DNA from: Aquabacterium sp. A7-Y
Lineage (GTDB): Bacteria > Pseudomonadota > Gammaproteobacteria > Burkholderiales > Burkholderiaceae_C
Length of the DNA stretch: 64,000 nucleotides
Direction: 5' to 3'
NCBI RefSeq assembly: GCF_026153205.1
Contig: NZ_JAPFBW010000022.1
Location: 62,001 to 126,000, forward strand
The notes beneath the pieces were generated by a model. That model was not told the DNA's origin. It made no database searches and saw nothing but the letters and a program-made list of their open reading frames with translations. The translations under genes and the position numbers were made by a program. This document shows, in pieces, positions 15,786 through 25,565 of the stretch. Numbering within the stretch: position 1 is the first letter of the stretch; each line of letters begins with the position of its first letter.

Positions 15786-18587
15786 CTAAGCCGTTGGCGC
15801 TGCCAGCAGCCGGCGCATTTCGCCCAGCAGCTCGTCGTCGGCGTAGGGCTTGCTGAGGAACACGTTGACGCCGGCCTCCTCGGCGTGGCGCAGGTGCTTG
15901 TGGGTGGCGCGCGAGGTGACCATCATCACCGGCAGCTCGCGCCACAGGCGCGACTCGCGCAGCCGCCGGGTCAGCTCCAGGCCGTTGAGATTGGGCATCT
16001 CCAGGTCGGTCAGCACGATGTCGGCCTTGCGGCGTACCAGCGCATCGAGCGCCTCGACACCGTCGCGCGCGGTCGTCACGTCGTAGCCGGCGCCGCGCAG
16101 CAGCTGGGCGATGGTCTTGCGCACCGAGATCGCGTCGTCCACCACCAGTGCGTGCTTGCGCGGCACCTTCATGCGCTTGCGCAGCTGGGCGGCAGCCTCA
16201 CGGCGGCCCGGCGAGGCCGCCGCGCGCTCCAGCGCCTCCAGATCGAGCAGGAACAGCACCTTGCCGTCGGGTCGCAGTGCGCCGCCCGCGACGCCGCGGA
16301 CGCGGCGCAGCATGCGGCCGATGTCCTGCAGGATCAGCTCGCGCGAATCGACGATGCGGTCGACCTCCAGCGCGATCTCGCCTTCGTAAGCGCGCGCCAG
16401 CACCACCGGGCGGGCCTGGCCCGAGTTCTCGCCGGGCGGCAGGCCCAGCCAGGCCGCCAGCTTCTGGTAGGGCAGCTCGCGGCCGTTGTGGCGGAACACG
16501 GTGCCGGTCGGGGTCACCGCCACCGTGCCTTGGCCCGGCGCCAGCGCCAGCACCACGCTGTCGCTCGGCAGCGCGTAGACCTGCTGCTCGACCTCGACCA
16601 GCAGGGCGTGCTGCAGGCCGGTGCTGGCCGGCACCTGCAAGGTGAAGCTGCTGCCGGCGCCGGGCCGGGTGTCGATCTCGATGCGGCCCTTCATCGCATG
16701 CAGCCGGTCGGCCACCACGTCCAGGCCCAGCCCGCGCCCGGACAGGTCGGTGACCTCGGCTTTGGTCGAGAAGCCGGGCAGCAGGATGAGGCGCTTGAGC
16801 GCCTCGGGCGCGGGCCGGCTGTCGGCCTCCAGCAGGCCCAGCTCGATGGCCCGGCGCTGCACCGCCTCCAGGTCCAGGCCGGCGCCGTCGTCACGGCACT
16901 CCACGCGCACCAGCTGCTGGTCGCGCGTGAAGCGCAGCAGCACGTTGCCGGCGGCCGGCTTGCCGGCCGCCACGCGGGCCGGCGGCGGCTCGATGCCGTG
17001 ATCCACCGCGTTGCGCAGCAGCTGCAGCAGCGGTTCGGTGAGCCGGTCCAGCACCTCCGCGTCGACCTGCACCTGTTCGCCGCTGACCTCGAAGTGGACC
17101 TGCTTGCCCATCGCCGCCGCCGTCTGCGACACCGCCCGGCGCAGACGCGCGATCACCTGGCGCACCGGCACCAGTCGCGCCGCGATCAGCTCGCGGTGCT
17201 GCAGCACCAGCTCCTGGCCCTGCTGGCGCAAGGCCTGTCCGGCCAGGCGCAGCTCGGCGCGCGCGGCCTCGGCGTGTTCCAGCTCGTCGGCCGCCATCTC
17301 GGCGGCGAAGCGCGACAGCGCCTGCAGTTCGGCCTGGTGTTCGGGATCGGGCGCCGTGCCGTGGCTGTGCAGGACCGCCGCGTCGAGCTGCGACAGGCGC
17401 AACTTGAGCTGGCTGTTGCTGAGCTCCAGCTGTTCCAGCCGGTCGTCGAGCACCCGCAGGTGTTCCTCCAGCCGGCCGTGCTGCACCAGGCCCTGGGCGG
17501 CCTGGCGCACCAGCCGGTCGAGCCGGTCCACGCCGATGCGCAGCGTGGCGAGGGCAGCATTGGACTGTTCGCCGGCGCGCCCCGGGGCGGCGCTGCCGTC
17601 GCCGGCCGCGGGCGCCGTGGCGGTGGGCAGTTCGGGCGCGCGGAGCGCCGCCGGCAGGGTGTCGAGCGCCAGCCGCTCGAGGGTTCCCTGCTCGATCGCT
17701 CGCACCCACTCGCCCAGGCGCTCCAGCCATGCCAGCGCGTCGTCGGGCGCGGCTTCATGGCCGCGCAGCGCCTGCACCATCTGGTCCAGGCAGGCCACCG
17801 CTTGTTCCAGGTCGCGCGCCATCGCCACCGGCACCTCGCCCTGGCGGCTCACGGCGTGGTCGAGCAGGTCTTCCAGACGCTGGCCGAGGCGGCCGATGCC
17901 GCGGATGCCGGCGACATTGCCGCTGCCCTTGAAGGTGTGCGCGGCACGCCGGGCCGCCTGCAGGGTTTCGAGGTCGGAGCGGCCATCGGCCAGCGCCCGC
18001 ACGCCGCGCGCCAGCGCGTCGAGCTGGATGGGCGCATCGTCGAGGAAGGCGTCGAGCAGGGTCGGGTCGACGTCGTCGGGCACCTCCAGCGAGACCTCGT
18101 GGTCGTCCAGCGGCTGCGGCGCCGTGCTCGGCGCCGCAGCCTCCATCTCGGGCGGCATGCCGGGCGGCAGGCGCAGCAGGCGCAACAGCTCGGCGAGCTG
18201 CTCGCGGGTGGGCGCGATCGGCCCCCCGGCGACGAAGCGGCCCAGCTCGCGCACCGCGCCTTCCTCGGCCGGCTCCTCGAAATAGCCGGTCAGCGCCCGG
18301 TGCCAGCGCAGCAGCCAGCCGAGCGCCTCGTGCAGGTCGCTGCCATCGAGGTCGGCGAACACCAGGGCACTGTCGCGCAGCAGCTCCAGGACGATGGCCA
18401 GGCCGTCGAGCTGGATCATGCGCGAGGCCTGGGCCAGCCGGGCGAACCGCTGCCCGGCGATCTCGGCCTGGCGCGCGCCGGTGCTCGCGTCGGCGAGCCA
18501 CTGCATCAGCGCGGCGTCGATCTCGGGGGCCGCCAGGGTGAACTCCTCCTGCAGCACGTGCAGCAGTTCGTGGATGGGCGTCGTCAC
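15786..18587 (-). CDS. CheA-type hybrid histidine kinase with C-terminal receiver (ChpA-like)
   Basis: 933 residues. Order: N-terminal helical region, one Hpt domain with phosphorylatable His in AAHTFKGSGNVAG (about residue 215), a helical dimerisation region, a HATPase domain with N box LLRNAVDHGIE, DDGAGLD and GRGLGLDVV, a CheW-like domain, and a receiver with VVDDAISVRK and phosphoacceptor Asp in IVLTDLEMPN. It matches the short form of the type IV pilus Chp kinase, since P. aeruginosa ChpA is over twice as long with many Hpt domains. It is last in a four-gene leftward operon with receptor, CheW and response regulator. Confidence 0.9.
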   Translation of the reverse strand: MTTPIHELLHVLQEEFTLAAPEIDAALMQWLADASTGARQAEIAGQRFARLAQASRMIQLDGLAIVLELLRDSALVFADLDGSDLHEALGWLLRWHRALTGYFEEPAEEGAVRELGRFVAGGPIAPTREQLAELLRLLRLPPGMPPEMEAAAPSTAPQPLDDHEVSLEVPDDVDPTLLDAFLDDAPIQLDALARGVRALADGRSDLETLQAARRAAHTFKGSGNVAGIRGIGRLGQRLEDLLDHAVSRQGEVPVAMARDLEQAVACLDQMVQALRGHEAAPDDALAWLERLGEWVRAIEQGTLERLALDTLPAALRAPELPTATAPAAGDGSAAPGRAGEQSNAALATLRIGVDRLDRLVRQAAQGLVQHGRLEEHLRVLDDRLEQLELSNSQLKLRLSQLDAAVLHSHGTAPDPEHQAELQALSRFAAEMAADELEHAEAARAELRLAGQALRQQGQELVLQHRELIAARLVPVRQVIARLRRAVSQTAAAMGKQVHFEVSGEQVQVDAEVLDRLTEPLLQLLRNAVDHGIEPPPARVAAGKPAAGNVLLRFTRDQQLVRVECRDDGAGLDLEAVQRRAIELGLLEADSRPAPEALKRLILLPGFSTKAEVTDLSGRGLGLDVVADRLHAMKGRIEIDTRPGAGSSFTLQVPASTGLQHALLVEVEQQVYALPSDSVVLALAPGQGTVAVTPTGTVFRHNGRELPYQKLAAWLGLPPGENSGQARPVVLARAYEGEIALEVDRIVDSRELILQDIGRMLRRVRGVAGGALRPDGKVLFLLDLEALERAAASPGRREAAAQLRKRMKVPRKHALVVDDAISVRKTIAQLLRGAGYDVTTARDGVEALDALVRRKADIVLTDLEMPNLNGLELTRRLRESRLWRELPVMMVTSRATHKHLRHAEEAGVNVFLSKPYADDELLGEMRRLLAAPTA

Positions 18588-18599
18588 AGCGTCTCGTCC

Positions 18600-21104
18600 T
18601 CAGGCGCGGTAGGCGGGGTCGCTCGACCCCAGATTGAATTGGCCGACCGACTCCGACAGCCGACGCGCGAAATCGACCAGGGTGGCGGTCGACTCGGTCT
18701 GTTGCTCGATGGCCAGGATGGTCTGGGCCGAGCCGCGGTGCAGCTGGTCGACCCGCTGACGCAGTTCGTGGGCCAGGGCCGACTGCTGCTGCGAGAAGGT
18801 GGCGATCTGGCGCACCAGCCCGACCAGGTGCTGGGTGGTGTCACGGGTCTCGGCCATGCGCTCGCCGGCCTGGCGCGCCAGGGCCGACTGCTGGTCGACC
18901 TGCACCATCAGCCGGTTCACGCTCAGCAGGGTGTCGCCGGTCTCGACCTGCACGCCCTGCACCATGTGGGCGATCTGGCCGGTGGCCTGGCGGGCCGATT
19001 CGGCCAGGCGCTGCACCTCGTCGGCCACCAGCGCGAAACCCCGGCCCGCTTCGCCGGCGCTCGAGGCTTGCATCGCGGCGTTGAGCGCGAGCACATGGGT
19101 GCGCTCGGCGATCTGGCTCATCAGGCTCACCACCGCGGAGATCTCCTGGCTGCGTGTGCCCAGGCGCTTGAAGCGCTTCTCCAGCTCCAGCATGGACTCG
19201 CCGAGCGCACGGGTGCCGTGCACCGAGGCCTCGACGGCGGCCAGCGCCGATTCGGTGGCCGCCGAGGCCTGGACGGCCGCCTCGCCGCTGTTGTCCGCCA
19301 GCGCGCCGACCTGGGCCAGCTGGTAGGTCGCCTGACCCAGTGAGCCGGCCATCGCGGCCAGGGCCTCGCGTTCGTCCTGGGCGGTCTCGTCGACGCGCAC
19401 CGCCTGCTCGCCGACGAACTCGCTGGCCTCGCGCACCTGGGCCGCGATGTCCTGCACCTGGGCCAGCGTCCGGCTCATCTCGTGGCCCAGCTGGTTGACC
19501 GCCGAGGCCAGGGTGCCGGTCAGGTCCTCGCTGACCTCGGCGCGCGCGCCCAGGTCCTTGTTGGCCATCTGGAACACGGTCTGCAGCAGCCGCACCACCG
19601 ACTCGTTGAGCTGGTCGTTCTCGCGTGTGGCCGCTTCGAGGCGAGCCTGCCGGCTGTCGAGCAGCTCGTCGAGGGAGCGGCCCAGCGCGCCCAGCTCATC
19701 GCGTGCAGCCAGGCCGGTGCGAGCCTGCAGCTCCCCTTGCAAGGCGCGCTGCAGGGTGGTGCGCAACACCGCCAGCGGTTTCAGCCAGCCGCGCTGCAGC
19801 GCCGTCATCAAGGCAGCGCCGAGCAGCGCCGCCGCGGCGGCGGCGAGCAGGGCGCGCCACAACAGCGGCCACGGGACATCCAGGCGAGCGTCGGCGGCGC
19901 CGTCCGCGGCGGCCAGCGTGACCAGCGCCCAGCGTTGTCCTTCGAGTTGCACCGGACCATAAGCGGCCTGCTGCTCGCGGCCCTGCGCGTCGACATAAGC
20001 CAGGCTGCCACTCTGTCCTTGCAGCGCGGCCGCCACCGCGGGCGAGTCGACCGGCAGCAGTCCGATGCCGCTGCCGCGGTGCAGGGCCAAGGCACGCGCC
20101 TCGGCGCTCAAGGCACGCCCCTGGGTGCCGATGTAGGCCGACGTGTCGCCGAGCAGGGCGCGGGGATCGCTGCGCAGCTGCTTGTCGCTGCCGACGAGAA
20201 AGCTGTCGGCACGCGGCGCGGCGCCCGCCGCCAGCATGCCGGTGAGCTGCGCGATGCCGACGCGCCAGGCCAGCACGCCGACCTGCGTCTCGCCCTCGAA
20301 GAGCGGCACCGCCGCAAACAGCACCGGGCGGTTGGCGGCCGGCAGGTAGGGGCCCAGGTCGGAGAGTGCCATCGCATCGGCCGAGCGGGCGCGGCGCACC
20401 GTGCCGTAGACGGCCGCGAGCGGCGAGCCGAGCACCAGCGGGGCATTGAGGCTCATGCCGAAGTCGATGTCCTTGGCCACGCTGTAGACGATCTGGTCGG
20501 TGTCGCTGTCGATCAGCAGCAGGTCCTGCACGCCCAGCTGGTCCTGCGCACGGTCGAAGGCGCGGTGGTACTGCGCATGCACCTGGCCGTAGGGCGTGGG
20601 CGTGTCCGGATAGACCATCAGGTCCTTGCGACCCGGCGGCTGCGGATTGCGGGCGATGAACTCCTGCTGCAGCAGCGCGGTGGTGAGCGAGCGGGCGTCC
20701 AGCACCGGCGTCAGCTCGGGTGGCGGCTCGACGTTGTGGACCGCCCACTCGGCCTTGTACTGCTGCGCCAGCCAACCCAGCATCTCCTCGCGCATCGCCG
20801 CGCCCGAGGTGCCGCTGGCGGCGTTTTCGTCCATCAGCCGCAGGGCCGCCTTGAACTGCCGCAGGGCCTCGACCGTGCCGGGTTGGGCGGCCAGCGCACG
20901 CAAGCCGCCCAGGCGGCTCTGCACCTCCTGCTGCAGCGCGCGGCCCTGCAGCTCGTGCTGGGTCAGCAGGGCCTGGGCGCGCAGCGCTTGCTCGCTCGCG
21001 CGACCCTGTTGCGCCGTTCCCTGCCATAGCGCGGCCGCGGCCACGATGGCCCCCAGCAGGCTCAGGCCGGCGCCGCTCAGCAGCAGTCTCAGGCGCAGAT
21101 TCAT
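18600..21104 (-). CDS. Methyl-accepting chemotaxis receptor (PilJ-like)
   Basis: 834 residues. A first membrane segment (LLLSGAGLSLLGAIVAAAALW) is followed by a periplasmic sensor region of about 400 residues with two cache-like sections (DLLLIDSDTDQIVYSVA, then FAAVPLFEGETQVGVLAWRVG). A second membrane segment follows near residue 415, then HAMP and a signalling hairpin whose tip reads IAERTHVLALNAAMQASSAGEAGRGFALVADEVQRLAE. The tip sequence and gene order resemble PilJ of the pilus chemosensory system. It lies 12 bp upstream of the CheA gene. Confidence 0.88.
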   Translation of the reverse strand: MNLRLRLLLSGAGLSLLGAIVAAAALWQGTAQQGRASEQALRAQALLTQHELQGRALQQEVQSRLGGLRALAAQPGTVEALRQFKAALRLMDENAASGTSGAAMREEMLGWLAQQYKAEWAVHNVEPPPELTPVLDARSLTTALLQQEFIARNPQPPGRKDLMVYPDTPTPYGQVHAQYHRAFDRAQDQLGVQDLLLIDSDTDQIVYSVAKDIDFGMSLNAPLVLGSPLAAVYGTVRRARSADAMALSDLGPYLPAANRPVLFAAVPLFEGETQVGVLAWRVGIAQLTGMLAAGAAPRADSFLVGSDKQLRSDPRALLGDTSAYIGTQGRALSAEARALALHRGSGIGLLPVDSPAVAAALQGQSGSLAYVDAQGREQQAAYGPVQLEGQRWALVTLAAADGAADARLDVPWPLLWRALLAAAAAALLGAALMTALQRGWLKPLAVLRTTLQRALQGELQARTGLAARDELGALGRSLDELLDSRQARLEAATRENDQLNESVVRLLQTVFQMANKDLGARAEVSEDLTGTLASAVNQLGHEMSRTLAQVQDIAAQVREASEFVGEQAVRVDETAQDEREALAAMAGSLGQATYQLAQVGALADNSGEAAVQASAATESALAAVEASVHGTRALGESMLELEKRFKRLGTRSQEISAVVSLMSQIAERTHVLALNAAMQASSAGEAGRGFALVADEVQRLAESARQATGQIAHMVQGVQVETGDTLLSVNRLMVQVDQQSALARQAGERMAETRDTTQHLVGLVRQIATFSQQQSALAHELRQRVDQLHRGSAQTILAIEQQTESTATLVDFARRLSESVGQFNLGSSDPAYRA

Positions 21105-21144
21105 GCGTGCCCTCTCGTGCCCGGTGATGTCCTTGGCCCCGGGC

Positions 21145-21669
21145 TCAGACGAGCGCCAGTTCGGCCGACAAGGCCTCCATCAGGGAGGCCGCATCGATCA
21201 GGGCCCAGGCGCGGCCGCCGTCGTCGCACGCGGCGCCCGCCACGAACTCCAACAGCGCCGCGGGTGTCTCCGGCGGCGCCAGGCCGGCCTGCGGGCGCGC
21301 CATCGCGGGCAGGCCGTGGAAGGCGATCGCCGCGGCCTGCTCGGCCTCGCCCCCCAGCAGCATCAGCGTTCCGGGGCCCGCGGGCGGCAGCGAGGCATCG
21401 AGGTAGACCGCGAGGTCGAACACCGGCACCACCTTGCCCTCGATGTTCGCGGCGCCGATCAGCCACGCGGGCGCATGCGGGACCTCCGACAGCTGGACGT
21501 TCTCGACGATGCTGCGCGCCCAGCTGAAAGGGAAGGCGAGCCACCACGGCCCGCACATCACGCCCTGCGCCAGCGCGGCCGAAGACGGGTCCTGCCCCGT
21601 GCCCGGGGGACTGGTGGTGTCTCCGGGCGCGGTCGGTGACAGGGGCGGAATGGGTAGGGGCTGCTCCAC
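21145..21669 (-). CDS. CheW-like coupling protein (PilI-like)
   Basis: 174 residues. After about 35 variable residues the CheW fold is recognisable: WLAFPFSWARSIVENVQLSEVPHAPAWLIG, then NIEGKVVPVFDLAVYL, both conserved in CheW and PilI. CheW proteins bridge receptor and CheA. Its position directly before the PilJ-like receptor (40-bp gap) supports that role in the same array. The first 35 residues are rich in Pro and Thr, probably unstructured. Confidence 0.85.
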   Translation of the reverse strand: MEQPLPIPPLSPTAPGDTTSPPGTGQDPSSAALAQGVMCGPWWLAFPFSWARSIVENVQLSEVPHAPAWLIGAANIEGKVVPVFDLAVYLDASLPPAGPGTLMLLGGEAEQAAAIAFHGLPAMARPQAGLAPPETPAALLEFVAGAACDDGGRAWALIDAASLMEALSAELALV

Positions 21670-21784
21670 TGGACGTGTCTTGGTTTTCGGTACAAAGCGC
21701 AGTGTAGGGCGGGGAAGGCGCGCGGCTTGCCTGCGTTGCGTCGAAACAGCGCCGGCGGGCGCCGAATCGCGGACCCGCCGATGC

Positions 21785-22645
21785 TCAATGCTCGGGAGCG
21801 GGCCGTGTCGTGCTGATGCCCAGGGTGCTGTCGAAGGCGCGCTGGAAGACCGGGTGGTGCTTGCCGATCACCCGCACCAGTTCGTCCTCGGACAGCGGCT
21901 TGGCCAGGTAGGCGTCGCAACCTGCCAGGGTGCCGCGGATCCGGTCGATCGTGCCGGCCCGGCTGCTCAGCAGCACCACCACCGGTGTCGGTCGCTCGGG
22001 CTCCGGCGGGCGGCGCTTGATGACGCGGCAGGTCTGGTAACCGTCCATGCCCTGCATCATCACATCCAGGAAAACGAAGTCGAACTGCCGTTCGGCGAGC
22101 CGCTGAAGCGCCTCCTCGCCACTGCGGGCCAGGTGCACCTTGAAGCCGAAGCGTTTCAGTCGTGACTGCATGAAACGCAGTTGCAGATCACTGTCGTCGA
22201 CCACCAGGATGTGCTCGTACTTGTCGTCGTTCTCAAGCAGCACCGAGTTGCTGAAGCCGGTGCTTGAGGGGAAGCCGCTGCGTGCCGTGTCGACGCCGGC
22301 GGCGAGCGACGCGGCCGGCTCGGCGTGGCGGGCTGTGTCACGGCTCACCGCGTCGTCGAGCACGCGCAGCAGGTTGATCAGGTTGAGCGGGCGTGGCAGC
22401 TGGGCCAGCCCGCCGCCGACCGGCTGTTCGCCGACGAACAGGGTGGCTGCCCAACGCCCCGCGTCGCGCACGCTACGGTGCACCTCGGGCGTGTCGGCAT
22501 CGGCGATGACATAGTCGCTGGCGGGCAGTTCCGCCACGTACTCGTAGGCCGGCGAGCGCCGCGCCGCCAGGCGAAAGAAGGCCTCGAACGTGGCCCGTTC
22601 GAACGCACTGAAGCCTTGCACCGCCACCCGATAGGGGACCTTCAC
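21785..22645 (-). CDS. Response regulator with uncharacterised N-terminal domain
   Basis: 286 residues from GTG at 22645, chosen because AGGAGC lies just upstream and the sequence begins VKVPYRVAVQGFSAFERATFE as a folded domain would. Residues 1-105 form a domain I cannot name. A Ser/Thr-rich linker follows, then a receiver (about 145-265) with Asp150/Asp151, phosphoacceptor Asp194 in FVFLDVMM, and Lys249. There is no DNA-binding output domain. It probably takes phosphate from the CheA downstream, as PilG or PilH do. Confidence 0.82.
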   Translation of the reverse strand: MKVPYRVAVQGFSAFERATFEAFFRLAARRSPAYEYVAELPASDYVIADADTPEVHRSVRDAGRWAATLFVGEQPVGGGLAQLPRPLNLINLLRVLDDAVSRDTARHAEPAASLAAGVDTARSGFPSSTGFSNSVLLENDDKYEHILVVDDSDLQLRFMQSRLKRFGFKVHLARSGEEALQRLAERQFDFVFLDVMMQGMDGYQTCRVIKRRPPEPERPTPVVVLLSSRAGTIDRIRGTLAGCDAYLAKPLSEDELVRVIGKHHPVFQRAFDSTLGISTTRPAPEH

Positions 22646-22815
22646 GACCCTTGCTCCTGCTGCTGCACCGCGGCAGGCCCGGTGCCCCGCGTGTTGTGGA
22701 TTCGGGCTCGCATCGTTGCAGGCCGGCGCCGCGAGCGTCAACACCGCACCTCGGGGGGCGCGCCCGCGCGGCGCAGTAACATCACTGTCCGATCGGCCCT
22801 GTCGGGCGGGAGCGA

Positions 22816-23304
22816 ATGATGAGCAGTGTCTATGACTTCGAAGCGACATCCATCGACGGGCAGCCAGTGCCGCTGTCGGCCTACCAGGGCAAGGTGTTGC
22901 TGATCGTCAATACCGCCAGCAAGTGCGGCTTCACGCCGCAGTTCTCGGGCCTGGAGGAGCTGTGGACGCACTACGGCGCGCGCGGCCTGGTGGTGCTGGG
23001 TTTTCCCTGCAACCAGTTCGGCGCCCAGGACCCCGGCAGCGAGGCCGAGATCGCGAGCTTCTGCTCGGCCAACTACGGCGTCAGCTTCCCGATGATGGGC
23101 AAGGTCGAGGTCAACGGCGCCCAGGCCCACCCGCTGTACCAGTGGCTGACCACGGAGGCGCCCGGGCTGCTCGGCACGCGCTCGATCAAGTGGAACTTCA
23201 CCAAGTTCCTGGTCGGCCGCGACGGCCGCGTGCTGCGGCGTTATGCGCCGACGGACACGCCCACTTCGCTCAAGGCCGACATCGAGCGCGCGCTCTCGGC
23301 CTGA
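22816..23304 (+). CDS. Glutathione peroxidase (cysteine form)
   Basis: 162 residues from ATG at 22816 (an ATG follows at once at 22819). The catalytic tetrad is visible: Cys37 in NTASKCGFTPQ replacing selenocysteine, Gln in the active-site helix region, and Trp and Asn in KWNFTKFL. FPCNQFGAQDPG is the second family signature. Bacterial Cys forms usually reduce hydroperoxides with thioredoxin rather than glutathione. No signal peptide, so cytoplasmic. It stands alone, divergent from the chemosensory operon. Confidence 0.93.
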   Translation: MMSSVYDFEATSIDGQPVPLSAYQGKVLLIVNTASKCGFTPQFSGLEELWTHYGARGLVVLGFPCNQFGAQDPGSEAEIASFCSANYGVSFPMMGKVEVNGAQAHPLYQWLTTEAPGLLGTRSIKWNFTKFLVGRDGRVLRRYAPTDTPTSLKADIERALSA

Positions 23305-23329
23305 GCCCCGGCCGTCTGCGCGGCCCCAT

Positions 23330-23342
23330 CCGGATAATCCGG
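23330..23342 (+). promoter_or_regulatory. Small palindrome upstream of tyrB
   Basis: CCGGAT and ATCCGG flank a single A, giving a 13-base symmetric element 33 bases before the tyrB ATG. Its place in the leader suggests an operator for a dimeric regulator, but no known box is recognised. It could be chance in GC-rich DNA. Confidence 0.25.
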
Positions 23343-23374
23343 GTTTCCACATGTATTAGCCCCGAGGACCTTCC

Positions 23375-24568
23375 ATGTTCCAGCACGTCGACGCCTATGC
23401 CGGCGATCCGATCCTGACCCTCAACGAAAACTTCCAGAAGGACCCGCGCCCGAACAAGATCAACCTGAGCATCGGGGTCTACTTCGACGACGCCGGGCGG
23501 CTCCCGGTGATGGGCGCGGTGCGCGAGGCCGAGTCGTCCCTGCTGCAGCAGATCGGGGCGCGGCCCTACCAGCCGATGGAGGGCGCGGCCAACTACCGCA
23601 GCGCGGTGCAACAGCTGCTGTTCGGTGCCGATCACGAGGCGGTCGCCAGCGGGCGTGTCGCGACCCTGCAGACCCTGGGCGGCTCGGGCGGCCTGAAAGT
23701 GGGCGGGGATTTCCTGCAGCGCTACTTCGGCGGCTCCCAGGTGTGGGTCAGCGACCCGACCTGGGACAACCACCGGGCCATGTTCGAGGGCGCCGGCTTC
23801 AAGGTCCACACCTATCCCTATTACGATCCCGAGACCGGCGGCCTGAAGTTCGACGCCATGCTGACGAGCCTGAAGGGGCTGCCGGCGGCCAGCATCGTGC
23901 TGCTGCACGCCTGCTGCCACAACCCCACCGGGGTGGACCTGACACGCGAGCAGTGGGCCGAGCTGATCCCGGTGATCCGCGAGCGGCGCCTGATTCCCTA
24001 TGTCGACATCGCCTATCAGGGTTTCGGCGATGGCATCGAGGAAGACGCCTTCGCGATCCGCGCGCTGGCCCAGGCCGGTGTGAGCTTTTTCGTCGCCAGC
24101 TCCTTCTCCAAGAGCTTCTCGCTGTATGGCGAGCGCTGCGGGGGCTTGAGCGTGATCTGCCCGGACAAGGCGCAGGCCGAGCTGGTGCTGGGCCAGCTCA
24201 AGGCCGCGGTGCGGCGCAACTACTCCAGCCCGCCGACGCACGGCGGGCAGATCGTCGCCAAGGTGCTGCTGACACCCGAGCTGCGTGCCGCCTGGACCGC
24301 CGAGCTGGACGCGATGCGCGCGCGCATCAAGGACATGCGCCAGCGCCTGCATGCGGTGCTCACGACCAAGCTGCCGGGTCGCAACTTCGACTACTTCCTG
24401 ACCCAGCGCGGCATGTTCAGCTACACCGGCCTCAGCCCGGAGCAGGTGGACCGCCTGCGCGAGGAGCACGGCGTCTACCTGGTGCGCTCGGGCCGCATGT
24501 GCGTGGCCGGGCTGAACCAGCACAACGTCGAGAAGGTCGCCGTCGCGATGGCGGCCGTGCTGGCCTGA
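23375..24568 (+). CDS. tyrB: Aromatic amino acid / aspartate aminotransferase
   Basis: 397 residues, usual for the class I TyrB/AspC group. It transfers amino groups between aromatic or dicarboxylic amino acids and 2-oxoglutarate. PLP lysine is Lys246 in [14 protein letters not shown]. The substrate arginine region [21 protein letters not shown] and the start [14 protein letters not shown] are all family marks. TyrB and AspC cannot be told apart with certainty here. It lies 31 bp before the ABC transporter operon and may be cotranscribed with it. Confidence 0.92.
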   Translation: MFQHVDAYAGDPILTLNENFQKDPRPNKINLSIGVYFDDAGRLPVMGAVREAESSLLQQIGARPYQPMEGAANYRSAVQQLLFGADHEAVASGRVATLQTLGGSGGLKVGGDFLQRYFGGSQVWVSDPTWDNHRAMFEGAGFKVHTYPYYDPETGGLKFDAMLTSLKGLPAASIVLLHACCHNPTGVDLTREQWAELIPVIRERRLIPYVDIAYQGFGDGIEEDAFAIRALAQAGVSFFVASSFSKSFSLYGERCGGLSVICPDKAQAELVLGQLKAAVRRNYSSPPTHGGQIVAKVLLTPELRAAWTAELDAMRARIKDMRQRLHAVLTTKLPGRNFDYFLTQRGMFSYTGLSPEQVDRLREEHGVYLVRSGRMCVAGLNQHNVEKVAVAMAAVLA

Positions 24569-24599
24569 CCGGCCGCCGGCGCAGCGCGGGAGCGGGCGC

Positions 24600-25565
24600 T
24601 TGACGAGCGTCTTCCTGCTCAGGCGTTTCGCCACCTTCGTGGCGACACTGCTGTGTGCCTCGGCGCTCGTCTTCGCGGTGCTGGAGGTCCTGCCCGGCAA
24701 TGCCGCCGAGGTGATGCTCGGGCCCACCGCCACGCCCGAGGCGGTCGAGGCGCTGGCGCTGCAGCTCAGGCTCGACCGGCCGGCGCTGCAGCGTTATGGC
24801 GACTGGCTCGCCGGCATGGCGCGTGGCGAGCTGGGTACCAGCAGCGCCTACGGCACGCCGGTGGCCGAGCTGATCGCCGAGCGCCTGGTGGTCAGTCTGC
24901 CGCTGGCGGCCCTCGCGATGGGGCTGACCACCGTGCTGGCGCTCGCGCTCGGGCTGTACGCCGCCTTTCACCACGGCAAGGCGGGCGACCTCGGGGTGAT
25001 GGTGCTGAGCCAGGTCGGCATCGCAGTGCCCAGCTTCTGGTTCGCGATCCTGCTGATCCTGCTGTTCTCGGTGAAGCTGCAGTGGTTCTCGGCCGGCGGC
25101 TTCCCCGGCTGGTCGGTCGAGGCGGGTGGCGGCCTCTGGCCGGGCCTGAAGGCCTTGCTGCTGCCGGCGGTGGCGCTGGCCGTGGTGCAGGCCGCAGTGC
25201 TCGCGCGGGTGACGCGCTCGGCGGTGCTGGAGGTGCAGGGCGAGGACTTCGTGCGTACCGCGCGCGCCAAGGGACTGAGCCGCCGCGCGACCTTGTGGCG
25301 CCACGTGCTGCGCAACGCCATGGTGCCGGTGCTGACCATCATGGGCTTGCAGTTCGGCAACCTGCTGACCAGCGCCATCGTGGTCGAGAACGTCTTTTAT
25401 CTGCCCGGCCTGGGCCGCCTGGTGTTCCAGGCGGTCGCCAACCGCGACCTGGTCGTGGTGCGCAACGTCGTGATGCTGCTCGCCGCGGCGGTGGTGCTGA
25501 TCAACTTCGTGGTCGACCTGCTGTATGCCTGGGTCGACCCGCGCCTGAAGGTGCAGGACCGGTGA
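24600..25565 (+). CDS. Peptide-type ABC transporter permease (DppB-like)
   Basis: 321 residues from TTG at 24600. Six membrane segments in the DppB/OppB pattern: N-terminal FLLRRFATFVATLLCASALVF, then the permease EAA-type loop EVQGEDFVRTARAKGLSRRATLWRHVL, which docks on the ATPase. It is first of five transporter genes and overlaps the next by GTGA. The unusual TTG is the only start that keeps the first helix. Substrate is unknown. A dipeptide, oligopeptide or amide is likely given the binding protein and downstream amidase. Confidence 0.9.
   Translation: MTSVFLLRRFATFVATLLCASALVFAVLEVLPGNAAEVMLGPTATPEAVEALALQLRLDRPALQRYGDWLAGMARGELGTSSAYGTPVAELIAERLVVSLPLAALAMGLTTVLALALGLYAAFHHGKAGDLGVMVLSQVGIAVPSFWFAILLILLFSVKLQWFSAGGFPGWSVEAGGGLWPGLKALLLPAVALAVVQAAVLARVTRSAVLEVQGEDFVRTARAKGLSRRATLWRHVLRNAMVPVLTIMGLQFGNLLTSAIVVENVFYLPGLGRLVFQAVANRDLVVVRNVVMLLAAAVVLINFVVDLLYAWVDPRLKVQDR

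Noticed and set aside
15771-19343. Very long open frame on the plus strand opposite the CheA and receptor genes
   Set aside because: It is the antisense shadow of two well-conserved genes in GC-rich DNA. Its translation is a His, Gln, Arg and Gly-rich mix with no family resemblance.
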